DNA of 64,000 bases from JABDMH01 sp050298535 (GCA_050298535.1 JBNKUI010000114.1:65934-129933), one strand, 5' to 3'. Positions 1-9,636 are shown, counted from the stretch's first letter. The notes: a model not told the origin generated them from the letters alone. A program made the numbers and translations.

Positions 1-1108
1 AGAAGCCTACGAAGTCTGGCGCAATACCAACAGTCAATTGTCTTTGACCATCAATACGCAGGGAGAAGATACCAGAGTGGTTGAATTGGAAAAGGATCAT
101 ATCGAGATGCCAAGCGTGCCGGTGGGAATAATGATAGATGACAAGATTGGATACATCCGAATCGAAAGATTTAGCAGTGATACGTATCGTGCCTTTATGG
201 AGTATCTGGAGCCACTCTATAATGATCAAGATTTACGCAAGTTGATTATTGATGTTCGAAATAATCCGGGAGGATCTCTGGATCAGGTGATCAAAATCCT
301 AAATCAATTGGTGACAGATAAGGATCAACTCATGCTCTACATGGAGGGCAAGCATGTCAAGAAAACTGAATACAAATCAACAGGCAAAGTGTTTTTTCCA
401 TTGGAAGATATTGCCGTTATCATCAATGAACATTCCGTGTCCGCCAGTGAGGTCCTGGCAGGTGTACTGCAAGACCTTGGAATCGCCACGATTATAGGTA
501 GAAGGTCTTTCGGAAAAGCGCTGGTGCAGGAGATGTATCCCGTCACTGATGAATCGGCTATCAATCTTACAATTGGCAAATACTATTTGCCTTCTGGTCG
601 CTTCATACAGAAGTCATACGAGGATAGAGTCGCATATGATAAGGAAATTGATCGTCGCATCTCATCTGGTGAGTTATTTATAGAAGATAGCCTTTCGTTG
701 CAAGGAGTACCTATGATGGAAGCATCCAATGGTGTTCGAAGGCCGGTAGGTGAAGGTGTGGTGCCCGATGTGTTTGTCGCAGCAGATTCGCTCCATTACC
801 AAAACTATTGGAAGGCAGTCGATAGATTTTTATATCTAAGAGCGTTTCAGTATCTGGAGCATCATCCACAGTTACGCAAACAGATTCAGCAAGGAGATTT
901 CAATATAGAAATATCAGATGAGGTCTTGTTGACTCTTGGCGATGAGCTTTCTGAGGAGTATACGATTGATAAGGACAAAGCAGCAAAGTCATTTGTAAGT
1001 GCTCTTGTCTGGCATGCCGGTGGAAAAGACATTTACTATAAGTATATCAAGGATCAGGACCCTGGGATAAAGGCGGCTTTACAGATCTTGTCTAATCCAC
1101 CTTCGTAA
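1..1108 (+). CDS. S41 family C-terminal processing peptidase, 5'-truncated
   Basis: The reading frame is open from base 2, before the first possible start (TTG at 38), so the gene begins upstream of the window; the N-terminus and probably most of a PDZ domain are missing. What remains is the tail-specific protease (S41) fold. The serine motif SASEVLAG (Ser in SxSE) and the lysine motif SFGKALVQ form the Ser-Lys catalytic dyad of CtpA/Prc enzymes, and YYLPSGRFIQ is the usual strand after it. Members cleave C-terminal tails of exported proteins in the periplasm. A C-terminal extension of about 150 residues follows the catalytic core, as is common in Bacteroidetes members. It converges with the next gene, 9 bp apart, with no clear terminator between them. 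Confidence 0.9.
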   Translation, partial: EAYEVWRNTNSQLSLTINTQGEDTRVVELEKDHIEMPSVPVGIMIDDKIGYIRIERFSSDTYRAFMEYLEPLYNDQDLRKLIIDVRNNPGGSLDQVIKILNQLVTDKDQLMLYMEGKHVKKTEYKSTGKVFFPLEDIAVIINEHSVSASEVLAGVLQDLGIATIIGRRSFGKALVQEMYPVTDESAINLTIGKYYLPSGRFIQKSYEDRVAYDKEIDRRISSGELFIEDSLSLQGVPMMEASNGVRRPVGEGVVPDVFVAADSLHYQNYWKAVDRFLYLRAFQYLEHHPQLRKQIQQGDFNIEISDEVLLTLGDELSEEYTIDKDKAAKSFVSALVWHAGGKDIYYKYIKDQDPGIKAALQILSNPPS

Positions 1109-1117
1109 CATACTCAA

Positions 1118-1678
1118 TCAGGTACGGAGAAAAACCAGTTCTGCTTTTTCACTGACCTTCACGATCACCGATTCCGCCGATTCACTTTGGTCATCTTGCT
1201 TATACTTCACCACATAATCAGATTCTTTGATCACTTCAATGTCGATGCTTCCAAAATTTCTTGGAAATGGTCGATCACTTTTATTGGCTGAAGTAGCGAT
1301 GATGGGTTTTCCCAGTTGTTTTATGATCGTCTTACAGAAGAGATCCTGAGTCACTCGGATACCTACGCTCTTATCCGGACCCATCGCAATATCCGGAAGA
1401 TTCTTAGGTGAATCGTAAATGACAGTAAGTGGTCTCTCATGATAAAACAAGAGTGTCTCCAACCGGGGATGAATGTTGTCTACATACTTGTGTAGCATAT
1501 CTATTCCATCCACCAGCAGGATAAATGGCTTGTCTTTGGGTCTGTTCTTGATTTCATAGATACGCTCGACTGCTGCAGCATTCGTAGCGTCACATCCCAG
1601 TCCCCATATAGTATCGGTAGGATAAAGAATGGTATTCCCAGCAGCAAGCTTCTGTACAATCAGATCAATTTCTGACAT
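1118..1678 (-). CDS. tsaC: L-threonylcarbamoyladenylate synthase (Sua5/YciO/YrdC family)
   Basis: A protein of 186 residues, the normal size of a single-domain YrdC/TsaC protein without the Sua5 C-terminal domain. It makes threonylcarbamoyl-AMP from threonine, bicarbonate and ATP, the first step of the t6A37 modification of ANN-decoding tRNAs. The N-terminus PTDTIWGLGCDATN is the family signature, followed by KNRPKDKPF with the nucleotide/threonine-site lysines and ATSANKSDRPFP, the SAN motif. Starts with ATG. The spacer to 1854 separates it from a divergent secreted-protein gene. Paralogues such as YciO share the fold, so the biochemical role is inferred from the conserved motifs. Confidence 0.9.
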   Translation of the reverse strand: MSEIDLIVQKLAAGNTILYPTDTIWGLGCDATNAAAVERIYEIKNRPKDKPFILLVDGIDMLHKYVDNIHPRLETLLFYHERPLTVIYDSPKNLPDIAMGPDKSVGIRVTQDLFCKTIIKQLGKPIIATSANKSDRPFPRNFGSIDIEVIKESDYVVKYKQDDQSESAESVIVKVSEKAELVFLRT

Positions 1679-1853
1679 AAAGATTAGGTATGGTCAGGCT
1701 TCAAATAATATTTCTGATATAACTTAACGCGAGAGATTGTCATTTCGTTATGTCGATTCTGAAAAAGATGAATCTGGAATAGGGAAAGCAATGGCTGTAG
1801 ACAAAATCAGGTCTCAAACAAACGTTTTGAATGATCCTGACGTTTAAAAATCG

Positions 1854-4124
1854 GTGAAATACTTCCAACTCAGCGTAATTCTATTTTTCTGCCTTGTTAC
1901 CAGTTCTCAGGTATGGTCAAAACATATCATTGGTGGTGATATGCAGTATACCTGCATGGGGAACGGAGTATACCGGGTTACTCTTAAGATATATCGTGAT
2001 TGCCGACCACAACAACAAGCAGCTTCATTGGATGGAACGGCCAATGATCGTGAAGGAGGTGCTTTTATCGCCATTTACCGGGGAAGAGGTGTCAACCTTC
2101 AGATTGTTGATCGCTTGACGGTGCCCCTGATGGAGCAGCAATTTGTAAGTGCGCCAGACTATCCGTGCCTAATTCCTCCAGACAATTTATGCGTTGAGGA
2201 AGGTACGTATCAATTTGATTTTCAGATAGATGATTGGCCCTCGGACAATCCGTATCATATAGTATATCAACGGTGCTGTAGAAATAACACCATCACAAAC
2301 ATCGTAGATCCGGGTGATGTTGGAGCGACGTACGAGATAACGATTACTCCGGAATCTCAGGCCGTGTGCAACAACTCTCCCGTGTTCAAAGAGTTTCCTC
2401 CAACCGTTGTGTGTGTTGATGCGGACATCAGCTTCGATCACAGTGCGATTGATGAAGAAGGGGATAGCCTGGTCTACAGTTTCTGCCACCCTCTGATAGG
2501 AGGAGGATTGGCGGGAGGTCCCGATGATGTCAATGGAAACCCGTATGCCTGTAATGGCGTCAGGCCGTCACCTGCCTGTCCACCCCCTTTTGACAGGGTC
2601 ACATTTAAGAGCCCGTATACGTACGATGCACCCATGGCAGGATCGCCCCTTGTTTCCTTAGATGCCGTAACTGGGCTGATCAGTGGAAGTCCAATGGTGA
2701 TCGGCCAATTTGTGATGGCCGTGTGCGTCCAGGAGTACCGGGATGGAGTATTACTGAGCGAGATAAAACGAGACTTTCAGTTTAATGTGGCGGATTGTGA
2801 CCCCACAGTCTTTGCCCAGGTAAAGAGCGATGCCCGGGTAGGGGAGAAATCGTTTGTCATCAACTCATGTGGGAACAACACAGTCCTGTTTGAAAACGAA
2901 AGTCAGCTGGAGCAATTTATTTCCACCTATCGCTGGGATTTTATGATCAATGGAAGTTTGCAGCAGTTTAGTACCCGAGATGCAGAAGTTACTTTTCCGG
3001 GTGTTGGTGAGTATCGAGGCGTCATGATGGTAAATCCAGGACTTGACTGCGGTGATACAGCCGATGTCTTTGTCAACCTTTATCCCTCCATAAATGCAGA
3101 CTTTTCTTTTGACTATGATACATGTACAGCTGGTTTTACCACTTTTACTGACCTTTCAGAAACAGGTGGTGATCGACTCACTGACTGGAAGTGGTCTTTT
3201 GGTGAGGGTGGCACCTCTGAAATGGCTAATCCCCGATACAAATACCCGATACCTGGTGATCATCAGGTGACACTAACGGTACGGGACAACAATGAATGTG
3301 TAGACTCTATAACATATCCAATCGCTTACTTTCCTGTGCCAGAGATTATTGTGGTTGAGCCGACCAGTTTTGTAGGGTGCAGCCCAGGGACGGTCACTTT
3401 CCAAAATCTTTCCTCACCTATCGATTCTACCTATACAATTGACTGGGACTTTGGAGATGGCGGATCTTCGGGTAAGGTATCACCTACGCATGTATTTGAA
3501 ACACCGGGCCGATTTAGCGTGTCAGTTGATATTACTTCACCGATCGGATGTAATATATCCCAGAGTTTCGATAGTTGGATCGAAATCAAGCCTTCTCCTA
3601 CTTCAGAATTTATTTTCACGCCGGAGGAACCCAGTAGTTTCCGACCGACCGTCGAGTTTTTCAATCAGTCCTTCAACTATGTGGGCCAAGAGTGGATATT
3701 TGGAACGGAAGGTCGTTCCCTGGAAGTAGATCCCGTGCATACCTTTAGCGATACCGGTCGTTATGAGGTGGGATTGGTTGCTATTCATGAGAATGGGTGT
3801 AGGGATACTTCTATACAGATCATCGATATTCTTCCACTTGTGACTTATCACATGCCCAACGCCTTTACTCCCAACGGTGATGGTCAAAATGACATCTTTA
3901 AGGGTAAGGGATTTACGGATGGAATTCGCGACTTTCAGCTAACTATATGGGATCGCTGGGGCGGCTTGCTCTTTGAGACAGACAACCCAGAGGAGGCATG
4001 GACAGGGGCCAGAAATAATACAGGAGAAATTTTGCCGAATGGAGTATATGTATACCAGGTGAAATATGTGGATCCCAGAGGTGAGCCTGTCGCATATAGG
4101 GGCTTTGCTACTTTGATTAAATAG
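1854..4124 (+). CDS. Secreted PKD-domain protein with type B T9SS C-terminal domain (copy 1)
   Basis: A 756-residue exported protein starting at GTG. Residues 1-22 form a signal peptide ending near VWSKHIIGG. An N-terminal conserved region (about 23-330) is Cys-rich (YPCLIPPDNLCVEEG, YQRCCRNN, FPPTVVCVD). About 400-665 holds PKD-like beta-sandwich repeats (WKWSFGEGG, WDFGDGGSS, EWIFGTEG). The last ~90 residues (HMPNAFTPNGDG..., IWDRWGG..., NGVYVYQV...) are the CHU_C/type B domain recognised by the type IX secretion system, so the protein is probably secreted or surface-attached. It lies 58 bp upstream of a close paralogue and the pair probably arose by tandem duplication. The N-terminal domain resembles surface proteins common in marine Bacteroidetes; its ligand cannot be told from sequence. 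Confidence 0.88.
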   Translation: MKYFQLSVILFFCLVTSSQVWSKHIIGGDMQYTCMGNGVYRVTLKIYRDCRPQQQAASLDGTANDREGGAFIAIYRGRGVNLQIVDRLTVPLMEQQFVSAPDYPCLIPPDNLCVEEGTYQFDFQIDDWPSDNPYHIVYQRCCRNNTITNIVDPGDVGATYEITITPESQAVCNNSPVFKEFPPTVVCVDADISFDHSAIDEEGDSLVYSFCHPLIGGGLAGGPDDVNGNPYACNGVRPSPACPPPFDRVTFKSPYTYDAPMAGSPLVSLDAVTGLISGSPMVIGQFVMAVCVQEYRDGVLLSEIKRDFQFNVADCDPTVFAQVKSDARVGEKSFVINSCGNNTVLFENESQLEQFISTYRWDFMINGSLQQFSTRDAEVTFPGVGEYRGVMMVNPGLDCGDTADVFVNLYPSINADFSFDYDTCTAGFTTFTDLSETGGDRLTDWKWSFGEGGTSEMANPRYKYPIPGDHQVTLTVRDNNECVDSITYPIAYFPVPEIIVVEPTSFVGCSPGTVTFQNLSSPIDSTYTIDWDFGDGGSSGKVSPTHVFETPGRFSVSVDITSPIGCNISQSFDSWIEIKPSPTSEFIFTPEEPSSFRPTVEFFNQSFNYVGQEWIFGTEGRSLEVDPVHTFSDTGRYEVGLVAIHENGCRDTSIQIIDILPLVTYHMPNAFTPNGDGQNDIFKGKGFTDGIRDFQLTIWDRWGGLLFETDNPEEAWTGARNNTGEILPNGVYVYQVKYVDPRGEPVAYRGFATLIK

Positions 4125-4182
4125 ACAACCGGCAAAGACCATTTTTTGCTGTAATTTCATATGTAGATATGGAAATCACTCG

Positions 4183-6405
4183 ATGAGACTAAGGCATTTC
4201 GGTTTGCTGGTATTTATGATGCTGCTAACCATACCGGCAGAAGCATTTCATATCATTGGAGGCGAGATCACCTATGAATATCTCGGTGATGGTGTCTTTA
4301 GATTTACGATGCGTGTGTATCGTGATTGTCGAAATCAGGGACAAAATGTGGGACAATTGGATGAATTTGCTCCGATCGGCATCTATGTGGAGCGAGACCT
4401 GATCCAGGTGCTCTCGGTGCCTCTTTCACAACAGTCATTTGTGGAAGCGCCTACCTATCCTTGTTTGGTTCCTCCTAATAATTTGTGTGTTGAAGAGGGT
4501 GTTTACATATGGGACTATGAGTTTCCAGGTGGAGACACGGATGATTTTTCAGTAGTCTATCAAAGGTGTTGCAGAAATAATACCATCATCAATCTCGTGA
4601 ATCCCCTGCAGTACGGAGCTACCTATGACCTGGAGGTAAAATCTGTGGCGAGAGGTCTTGAGAATAGCTCACCAGTTTTTAAGGAATTTCCCCCAACAGT
4701 AGTTTGTGTCGATAGCGAGCTAAGCTTTGACCATTCGGCTATCGATCGAGATGGAGATAGTCTGGTCTATAGCTTTTGCACCCCGCAGCATGGTGGCGCT
4801 TTCAGTACCAATCCCGGAAATGCGAATGGGTGCGCAAGTGCCAGACCAAACCCTCCATGCCCCGGACCTTTTGACCTTGTCAGATTTGCCAGCCCATATT
4901 CAGCACTCACTCCAATGGCAGGAGATCCCGTTGTGTCAATTGACCCCGTGACCGGTTTGATCAGTGGAAAACCCCAGACGATTGGTCAGTTCGTGGTCGG
5001 TGTCTGCGTAAAGGAGTACCGAGATGGTATTTTGCTGAGTGAAATAAAGCGGGACTTTCAGTTTAATGTGGCCGATTGTGATCCTTTAGTTTTTGCGAAA
5101 GTGAAAAGTGATGCCGAAGTAGGTAATAAGGAATTTGTAATTAACTCTTGCGGCAACAACACCATTCTATTTGAAAATGAAAGTGAGATTGAACGCCACA
5201 TAAATACCTACCGATGGGAGTTTGATATCAATGGTATCACAGAAGAGTTTAACAGTCGCGATGCTCTGGTCACCTTTCCCGGAATCGGTGAGTATCGCGG
5301 AGTCATGATGATTAATCCCGGCTTGGACTGCGGAGATACTGCCGAAGTGTATGTCAATTTGTACCCTTCGATCGAAGCCGATTTTAACTTTGTTTATGAT
5401 ACTTGTACTGCAGGTCCGGTTATTTTTAATGATCGATCTTCGACGGGTGCCAGAGAGATACTTTCCTGGGAATGGAATGTGGGGGAAAGTACAACACTGA
5501 CTGAAAGGCATCCTGTGTTTACCTATCAAACACCTGGAGTGAAAAACGTGTCTCTCACCGTTACAGATGACAATCAGTGTATGGATACAAAGACCGTAGC
5601 GTTGCCTTACTTTCCGGTTCCTCCCCTGGTAGTGGTCGATCCCACTACCTTCCTCGGATGTAGTCCAGCACCGATTCGATTTGACAACCTCTCCGTTCCC
5701 ATAGATTCTACCTACATCATCCTTTGGGATTTTGGAGATGGTAATTCTTCATCAGCCCTTTCTCCTGTGCACATATTTGAGGATCCTGGCCTATTTTCTA
5801 TCTCTGTAGAAATCACTTCTCCTATTGGATGCTATACTGAGGCCAGTTTCAATGATTGGATAGAAGTCAAACCTGGTCCAGGGGCTGCTTTTTCATATAG
5901 TCCCGAAGACCCAACCAATGTCAATCCTCATGTCGATTTTAGGAATCTCAGTTTTGATCACATCGATCAGCAGTGGTTCTTTGGGGCACAGGGAAGATCG
6001 ATGGAGAACCACCCAGGATATACATTTCCAGATACGGGAATATATGATGTGGCACTTATTGCATATCATGAAAATGGTTGCACAGACACTGTGATACAGC
6101 AGGTTCATATTCTTCCTCGTGTGACTTTTCATATGCCCAATGCATTTACCCCGAATGGAGATGGCCGTAATGATGTCTTTGCAGGCCAAGGTTATCTGGC
6201 TGGTATGCAGGACTTTGAGCTCAGTATTTGGGATCGGTGGGGAGCCCTTTTGTTTGTGACTGAAAATCCCGAGGACGGCTGGGATGGTAGCCGACAAAAT
6301 GCAGGAGAAACGCTGCCGGGTGGAGTATACATTTATCAGGTTTATTATGTCGATCCGATGGGTGAAGAGATCAATCTTAAAGGATTTGCCACATTGATTC
6401 GATAG
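4183..6405 (+). CDS. Secreted PKD-domain protein with type B T9SS C-terminal domain (copy 2)
   Basis: A 740-residue paralogue of the preceding gene, with the same architecture: signal peptide (about 1-21), Cys-rich N-terminal domain, PKD-like repeats and a type B sorting domain (HMPNAFTPNGDG, IWDRWGALLF, GGVYIYQV). Long stretches match copy 1 almost exactly (for example SPVFKEFPPTVVCVD and LSEIKRDFQFNVADCDP), while the PKD region has diverged more. ATG start, with no promoter-like sequence strong enough to say it is transcribed apart from copy 1. Probable role is an adhesin or surface scaffold exported through T9SS; this is inferred from domains only. Confidence 0.88.
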   Translation: MRLRHFGLLVFMMLLTIPAEAFHIIGGEITYEYLGDGVFRFTMRVYRDCRNQGQNVGQLDEFAPIGIYVERDLIQVLSVPLSQQSFVEAPTYPCLVPPNNLCVEEGVYIWDYEFPGGDTDDFSVVYQRCCRNNTIINLVNPLQYGATYDLEVKSVARGLENSSPVFKEFPPTVVCVDSELSFDHSAIDRDGDSLVYSFCTPQHGGAFSTNPGNANGCASARPNPPCPGPFDLVRFASPYSALTPMAGDPVVSIDPVTGLISGKPQTIGQFVVGVCVKEYRDGILLSEIKRDFQFNVADCDPLVFAKVKSDAEVGNKEFVINSCGNNTILFENESEIERHINTYRWEFDINGITEEFNSRDALVTFPGIGEYRGVMMINPGLDCGDTAEVYVNLYPSIEADFNFVYDTCTAGPVIFNDRSSTGAREILSWEWNVGESTTLTERHPVFTYQTPGVKNVSLTVTDDNQCMDTKTVALPYFPVPPLVVVDPTTFLGCSPAPIRFDNLSVPIDSTYIILWDFGDGNSSSALSPVHIFEDPGLFSISVEITSPIGCYTEASFNDWIEVKPGPGAAFSYSPEDPTNVNPHVDFRNLSFDHIDQQWFFGAQGRSMENHPGYTFPDTGIYDVALIAYHENGCTDTVIQQVHILPRVTFHMPNAFTPNGDGRNDVFAGQGYLAGMQDFELSIWDRWGALLFVTENPEDGWDGSRQNAGETLPGGVYIYQVYYVDPMGEEINLKGFATLIR

Positions 6406-6430
6406 GATGTAAGTAAATTTTATACCAACC

Positions 6431-6461
6431 TTTTACAATGTTGTAAAAATTCATATTTTTG
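6431..6461 (+). promoter_or_regulatory. Bacteroidetes-type promoter of rplS
   Basis: TATTTTTG at 6454-6461 matches the Bacteroidetes -7 consensus TAnnTTTG. A T-rich -33 element (TTTT at 6431) lies 19 bp upstream. It sits 37 bp before the ATG of rplS, which also argues against the longer reading frame that would start at 6459 inside the promoter. Confidence 0.55.
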
Positions 6462-6497
6462 CGGTCCATTTTAAGGAGCGTATATAAACCATTAGAC

Positions 6498-6851
6498 ATG
6501 GATGCAATTAAATTTGTGAATGAGCAGATGTTGAACAAGCCAGATTTTCCTGACTTTGCCCCTGGCGATAACATTATTGTGACCTATAAGATTATCGAGG
6601 GAGAAAAGGAGAGAAGTCAGTCCTTCAAGGGAGATGTTATTAAAATTTCTGGTGAAGGTCTTGGTAAGAGATTCACAGTTCGAAAAATGTCCAATGGCGT
6701 TGGTGTTGAAAGAATTTGGCCTTATTCTTCACAGACGATCACCGAGATAAAAGTTGTAAAGAAAGGCAAAGTACGACGCTCTAAGCTCTATTATCTGCGA
6801 GGTCTGGTGGGCAAAAAGGCTCGTATCAAAGAGCGTAGATTCGTCAAGTAG
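6498..6851 (+). CDS. rplS: 50S ribosomal protein L19
   Basis: 117 residues starting MDAIKFVNEQ, the usual size and N-terminus of bL19. The protein sits at the 30S-50S interface next to L14 and helps form intersubunit bridges. Diagnostic stretches are FAPGDNIIVTYKI, FKGDVIKISGEGLGKRFTVRKMSNGVGVERIWPYSS and the basic C-terminus LRGLVGKKARIKERR. An in-frame start exists at 6459, but the added residues match nothing in bL19 and overlap the promoter, so ATG 6498 is chosen. Here it stands alone rather than in the rpsP-rimM-trmD operon seen in many bacteria. Confidence 0.96.
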   Translation: MDAIKFVNEQMLNKPDFPDFAPGDNIIVTYKIIEGEKERSQSFKGDVIKISGEGLGKRFTVRKMSNGVGVERIWPYSSQTITEIKVVKKGKVRRSKLYYLRGLVGKKARIKERRFVK

Positions 6852-6945
6852 TTTGTCTTACACCGGCATTCCTTCCGGCGGTATATCATTTTGTCCTGAA
6901 CATTGCGTTCATTTGGTAGTTTAGTAGACTAAACTTTCCGCATTC

Positions 6946-8181
6946 ATGCGTCTGATATTCTTGCTAGGACTGATTTTCCTGATTGACCTGTATGCATTTC
7001 AGGCATTTCGGGGTGTCACATTACAATGGTCAGCCTGGTCTAGAAATCTCCTTTTGATTTGTTACGGAATATTATCCCTACTGGTATATATGTATTTCAT
7101 AGGGTCAGCAAATCGATGGTTTGAGGGATTCAGTAAGGAGTTTATTCTATTTGTGCGTGCTTTTGCTCTGATCATTACACTGTGCAAGATTCCCATTGCA
7201 CTCTTCCTGGGCATCGATGATTTTCGTCGCCTGGTTCTTTATGGAGTCAATCAAATGGGCCTCAAGTCGGACACTGATCTTTCAAGGTCTCGTTTCCTTA
7301 CCAATGTAGGTGTATTTATGGGAGCAGCTCCTTTCTTTAGCCTGATTTATGGCATGGTACGAAATCCGTATCGGTACAAGGTGCATAAGCATAAGGTGCC
7401 TGTACGGGGACTGCCCAAGGAGCTCGAAGGTCTGAAAATTGTACAGATCAGCGATATTCATGCTGGAAGTTTCATCTTTAAGGACCCGATCAAGAATGGC
7501 ATAGATCTTATCAATGCTCAGAATCCAGACCTGGTATTCTTTACTGGAGATATGGTCAATACCGCCTCTGATGAAATGCTACCTTACATTGATGTGTTTA
7601 AGAATATTCAGGCGAAGTACGGAGTCTATTCCGTGTTAGGCAATCATGACTACGGAGACTATCAATCGTGGCCTACCAGCGATGCAAAAATTGCAAATCT
7701 GGACGCATTGAAGGAGATGCATCGTAAGATGGGTTGGAAGCTTCTTCTTGATGAAAATGATATAGTGACAATCAACGATGAGCCCCTGGCGGTGATCGGA
7801 GTTGAAAATTGTAGTGCACTACCCAGATTTCATACCTACGGAGATTTGAGAAAGGCTTATGAGGGCGTTGAGGATGTGCCAACCAAAATCCTGCTTTCGC
7901 ATGACCCTAGCCATTGGGATCAGGTAGTAAGAAGAGACTATAAAGATATCGCTTTAACGCTGTCTGGTCATACGCACGGCTTCCAGTTTGGCGTTGAGAT
8001 TCCTGGTGTCTTTAAATGGAGTCCAAGTCAGTACGTTTTCAAGCAGTGGGCCGGCCTCTACAGCGAAGAAGGACAACATTTATATGTGAATCGTGGGTTT
8101 GGTGTTTTGGGATACCCGGGAAGAGTTGGTATTTTGCCAGAGATTACTTTGATCGAACTGCTCCAGTCTGAAGAATCTTGA
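6946..8181 (+). CDS. Membrane-anchored calcineurin-like metallophosphoesterase
   Basis: 411 residues. The first ~140 contain about four membrane spans (near 2-21, 33-52, 64-89, 118-137). The catalytic domain follows with the five dimetal motifs: ISDIHAG (Asp170, His172), FTGDMVN, GNHDYGD, LSHDP and LSGHTHGFQFG. This is the YkuE/YaeI-like membrane-bound branch of the phosphoesterase family; some relatives hydrolyse UDP-diacylglucosamine or other phosphodiesters, but the substrate cannot be assigned. The last bases run up to a small lipoprotein gene, suggesting co-transcription. Confidence 0.87.
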   Translation: MRLIFLLGLIFLIDLYAFQAFRGVTLQWSAWSRNLLLICYGILSLLVYMYFIGSANRWFEGFSKEFILFVRAFALIITLCKIPIALFLGIDDFRRLVLYGVNQMGLKSDTDLSRSRFLTNVGVFMGAAPFFSLIYGMVRNPYRYKVHKHKVPVRGLPKELEGLKIVQISDIHAGSFIFKDPIKNGIDLINAQNPDLVFFTGDMVNTASDEMLPYIDVFKNIQAKYGVYSVLGNHDYGDYQSWPTSDAKIANLDALKEMHRKMGWKLLLDENDIVTINDEPLAVIGVENCSALPRFHTYGDLRKAYEGVEDVPTKILLSHDPSHWDQVVRRDYKDIALTLSGHTHGFQFGVEIPGVFKWSPSQYVFKQWAGLYSEEGQHLYVNRGFGVLGYPGRVGILPEITLIELLQSEES

Positions 8182-8186
8182 AGATC

Positions 8187-8603
8187 ATGAAGAATATCGT
8201 ATGTTTTCTGATGTCTGTTTTTGTGTGGGTATCCTGTGGAAGTGACCAGGAACCTCAGGAGTCCGGGTCCCTGGAAGGACGATGGGAATTACAATCAGCA
8301 ACCGTCAATGGAAATACCACCGATCGGTTGCGAAACTTGTATTTCGTGTTTCTTCCTGATAGCAGTTTGCAGACTAATCTTATGGGAAGTGAAGCTAACT
8401 ATAAGTACAAACTGAATGAAAAAAGGATCACTCAGTTTAGTGACCCTGAAGTGATATATGATATGCAGTCATTATCAGATTCAGCACTTGTTCTTGAGAC
8501 AGAAATTCAGGGAGCAACATTCAATATCTTTCTATCCAGAAAACAGCCTGCCAGCACTATCGCTGCTCCTTCGGTGGAGTCTGATGACTTGCCTACAGAC
8601 TAA
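8187..8603 (+). CDS. Small lipocalin-like lipoprotein, function unknown
   Basis: About 138 residues from ATG 8187; an in-frame TTG at 8178 would overlap the previous stop by 4 nt and is the alternative start. A short hydrophobic segment ends in FVWVSCGSD, a lipobox with a lipidated Cys, so it is probably anchored to a membrane facing the periplasm. The body has LEGRWELQSATVNG and NLYFVFLPDSSLQTN, typical of Bacteroidetes lipocalin-like domains in which a beta-barrel reports on small hydrophobic ligands. The C-terminus is low-complexity Ser/Pro/Asp. Downstream of the phosphoesterase and probably in one transcript. Confidence 0.7.
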   Translation: MKNIVCFLMSVFVWVSCGSDQEPQESGSLEGRWELQSATVNGNTTDRLRNLYFVFLPDSSLQTNLMGSEANYKYKLNEKRITQFSDPEVIYDMQSLSDSALVLETEIQGATFNIFLSRKQPASTIAAPSVESDDLPTD

Positions 8604-8649
8604 TAAAATCAACGCAATACCGGTATTTCTTCAGTCTACTCCAAAGGAT

Positions 8650-8916
8650 TTACAGAGCCTGGTCTATCAATCGCATAAAGATGAGGACAAGGAATGGACA
8701 TACGGCAGAGATCCATATAAAATAGAAATACCATCTCGGCACTTTGGAACGTTCAACCCATTCGACAACATGAGATATGATCGCAATAAAAAGTGCGATG
8801 GTGCCCAAAATCGTGCATAACAATACACCGATATGGTTGTCCCAAAGGTAAATACCGAGATAGAAAATAAGCTGCCCCAACGTTATTTCCTGTAGATTGC
8901 GCCTTGAAAGGTTCAT
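8650..8916 (-). CDS. Small two-span membrane protein, function unknown
   Basis: 88 residues with hydrophobic spans near 30-50 and 64-82 joined by a charged loop (EWVERSKVPRW). ATG start, no recognised domain. It lies convergent with the small lipoprotein gene and divergent from the DUF6794 gene. Hydrophobic pattern and lack of a better overlapping frame support it; no function is proposed. Confidence 0.6.
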   Translation of the reverse strand: MNLSRRNLQEITLGQLIFYLGIYLWDNHIGVLLCTILGTIALFIAIISHVVEWVERSKVPRWYFYFIWISAVCPFLVLIFMRLIDQAL

Positions 8917-9010
8917 CTTGTTAAAGTAGAATTAATCCTGACTAACCCGTAATAATGTTTGGCACGTTATTGTTAATAGTACATCTGTCTCAATGCTAAC
9001 AACTTTAAAA

Positions 9011-9532
9011 ATGAAAAAATTTGTGTGGATGATGGGCTGTCTTGGGTTGTGCCTAAGTCTACATGGTCAACAAATCGATACGACCACGTACCAGGGTAAA
9101 TACGAGTACGAATACCAGCGACGGATTCGCATGACCCACATCAATGGTAAATATATTCCAAGGGATCTTAATGATGCTTTGGCCCATTTGGACAGAGTCG
9201 TTGAAGATGCCGGTAAGAAGCGATTTGCCGCTCAGCCCGAAGATGAGGCCGTACGAAAGATGCACTTTTCCTTTGGGAGGTGGATGGTAGTCAACTGGGG
9301 GTTCTATGAAGGGAGCAGATTGTCACATTTTCTAAAGAAGAAAGGAATAAGCTATCCCGATGATATGGCAGCCGTTCTTATGCGATGCTATCACCGCAAG
9401 TTGAATGAAAAACCCCTCGGTTTTGAAGAACTGGCTACTGAGATCGAAGAAACACGTCGTAAGGAATTAGAGCAACGCTTACAGCAAGGAGATATCATCG
9501 AAAAGCAACCTGTGAAAGTCGAAAAACAATAG
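9011..9532 (+). CDS. Secreted DUF6794-like protein
   Basis: 173 residues from ATG 9011 (MKKFVWMMGC...), chosen over the in-frame ATG at 8993 because a signal peptide begins there and is cleaved near LHGQQ. The mature part carries the pattern of the DUF6794 family: KYIPRDLNDALAHLD, then MHFSFGRWMVVNWGFYEGSRLSHFLKKKGISYPDDMAAVLMRCYHRKLN-like residues rich in W, G and Y. Members are small alpha-helical proteins widespread in Bacteroidetes with no established function. The C-terminus is a charged coiled-coil-like tail. Confidence 0.72.
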   Translation: MKKFVWMMGCLGLCLSLHGQQIDTTTYQGKYEYEYQRRIRMTHINGKYIPRDLNDALAHLDRVVEDAGKKRFAAQPEDEAVRKMHFSFGRWMVVNWGFYEGSRLSHFLKKKGISYPDDMAAVLMRCYHRKLNEKPLGFEELATEIEETRRKELEQRLQQGDIIEKQPVKVEKQ

Positions 9533-9628
9533 GCAGGATATACCTCTGGATCCTATCATCAGACAGATTTGAAGACCTGGACCAACAGGTGAATTCATCT
9601 GATAATTAGGACATTTTAATTTCTATAT

Positions 9629-9636
9629 TAATTTTG
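9629..9636 (+). promoter_or_regulatory. Candidate -7 element for topA
   Basis: TAATTTTG matches TAnnTTTG and lies 45 bp before the ATG of topA. The -33 region 19 bp upstream (TTAG) is weak. Confidence 0.45.

Noticed and set aside
6459..6497. Extended start of rplS
   Set aside because: It overlaps the -7 promoter element and adds residues not found in bL19.
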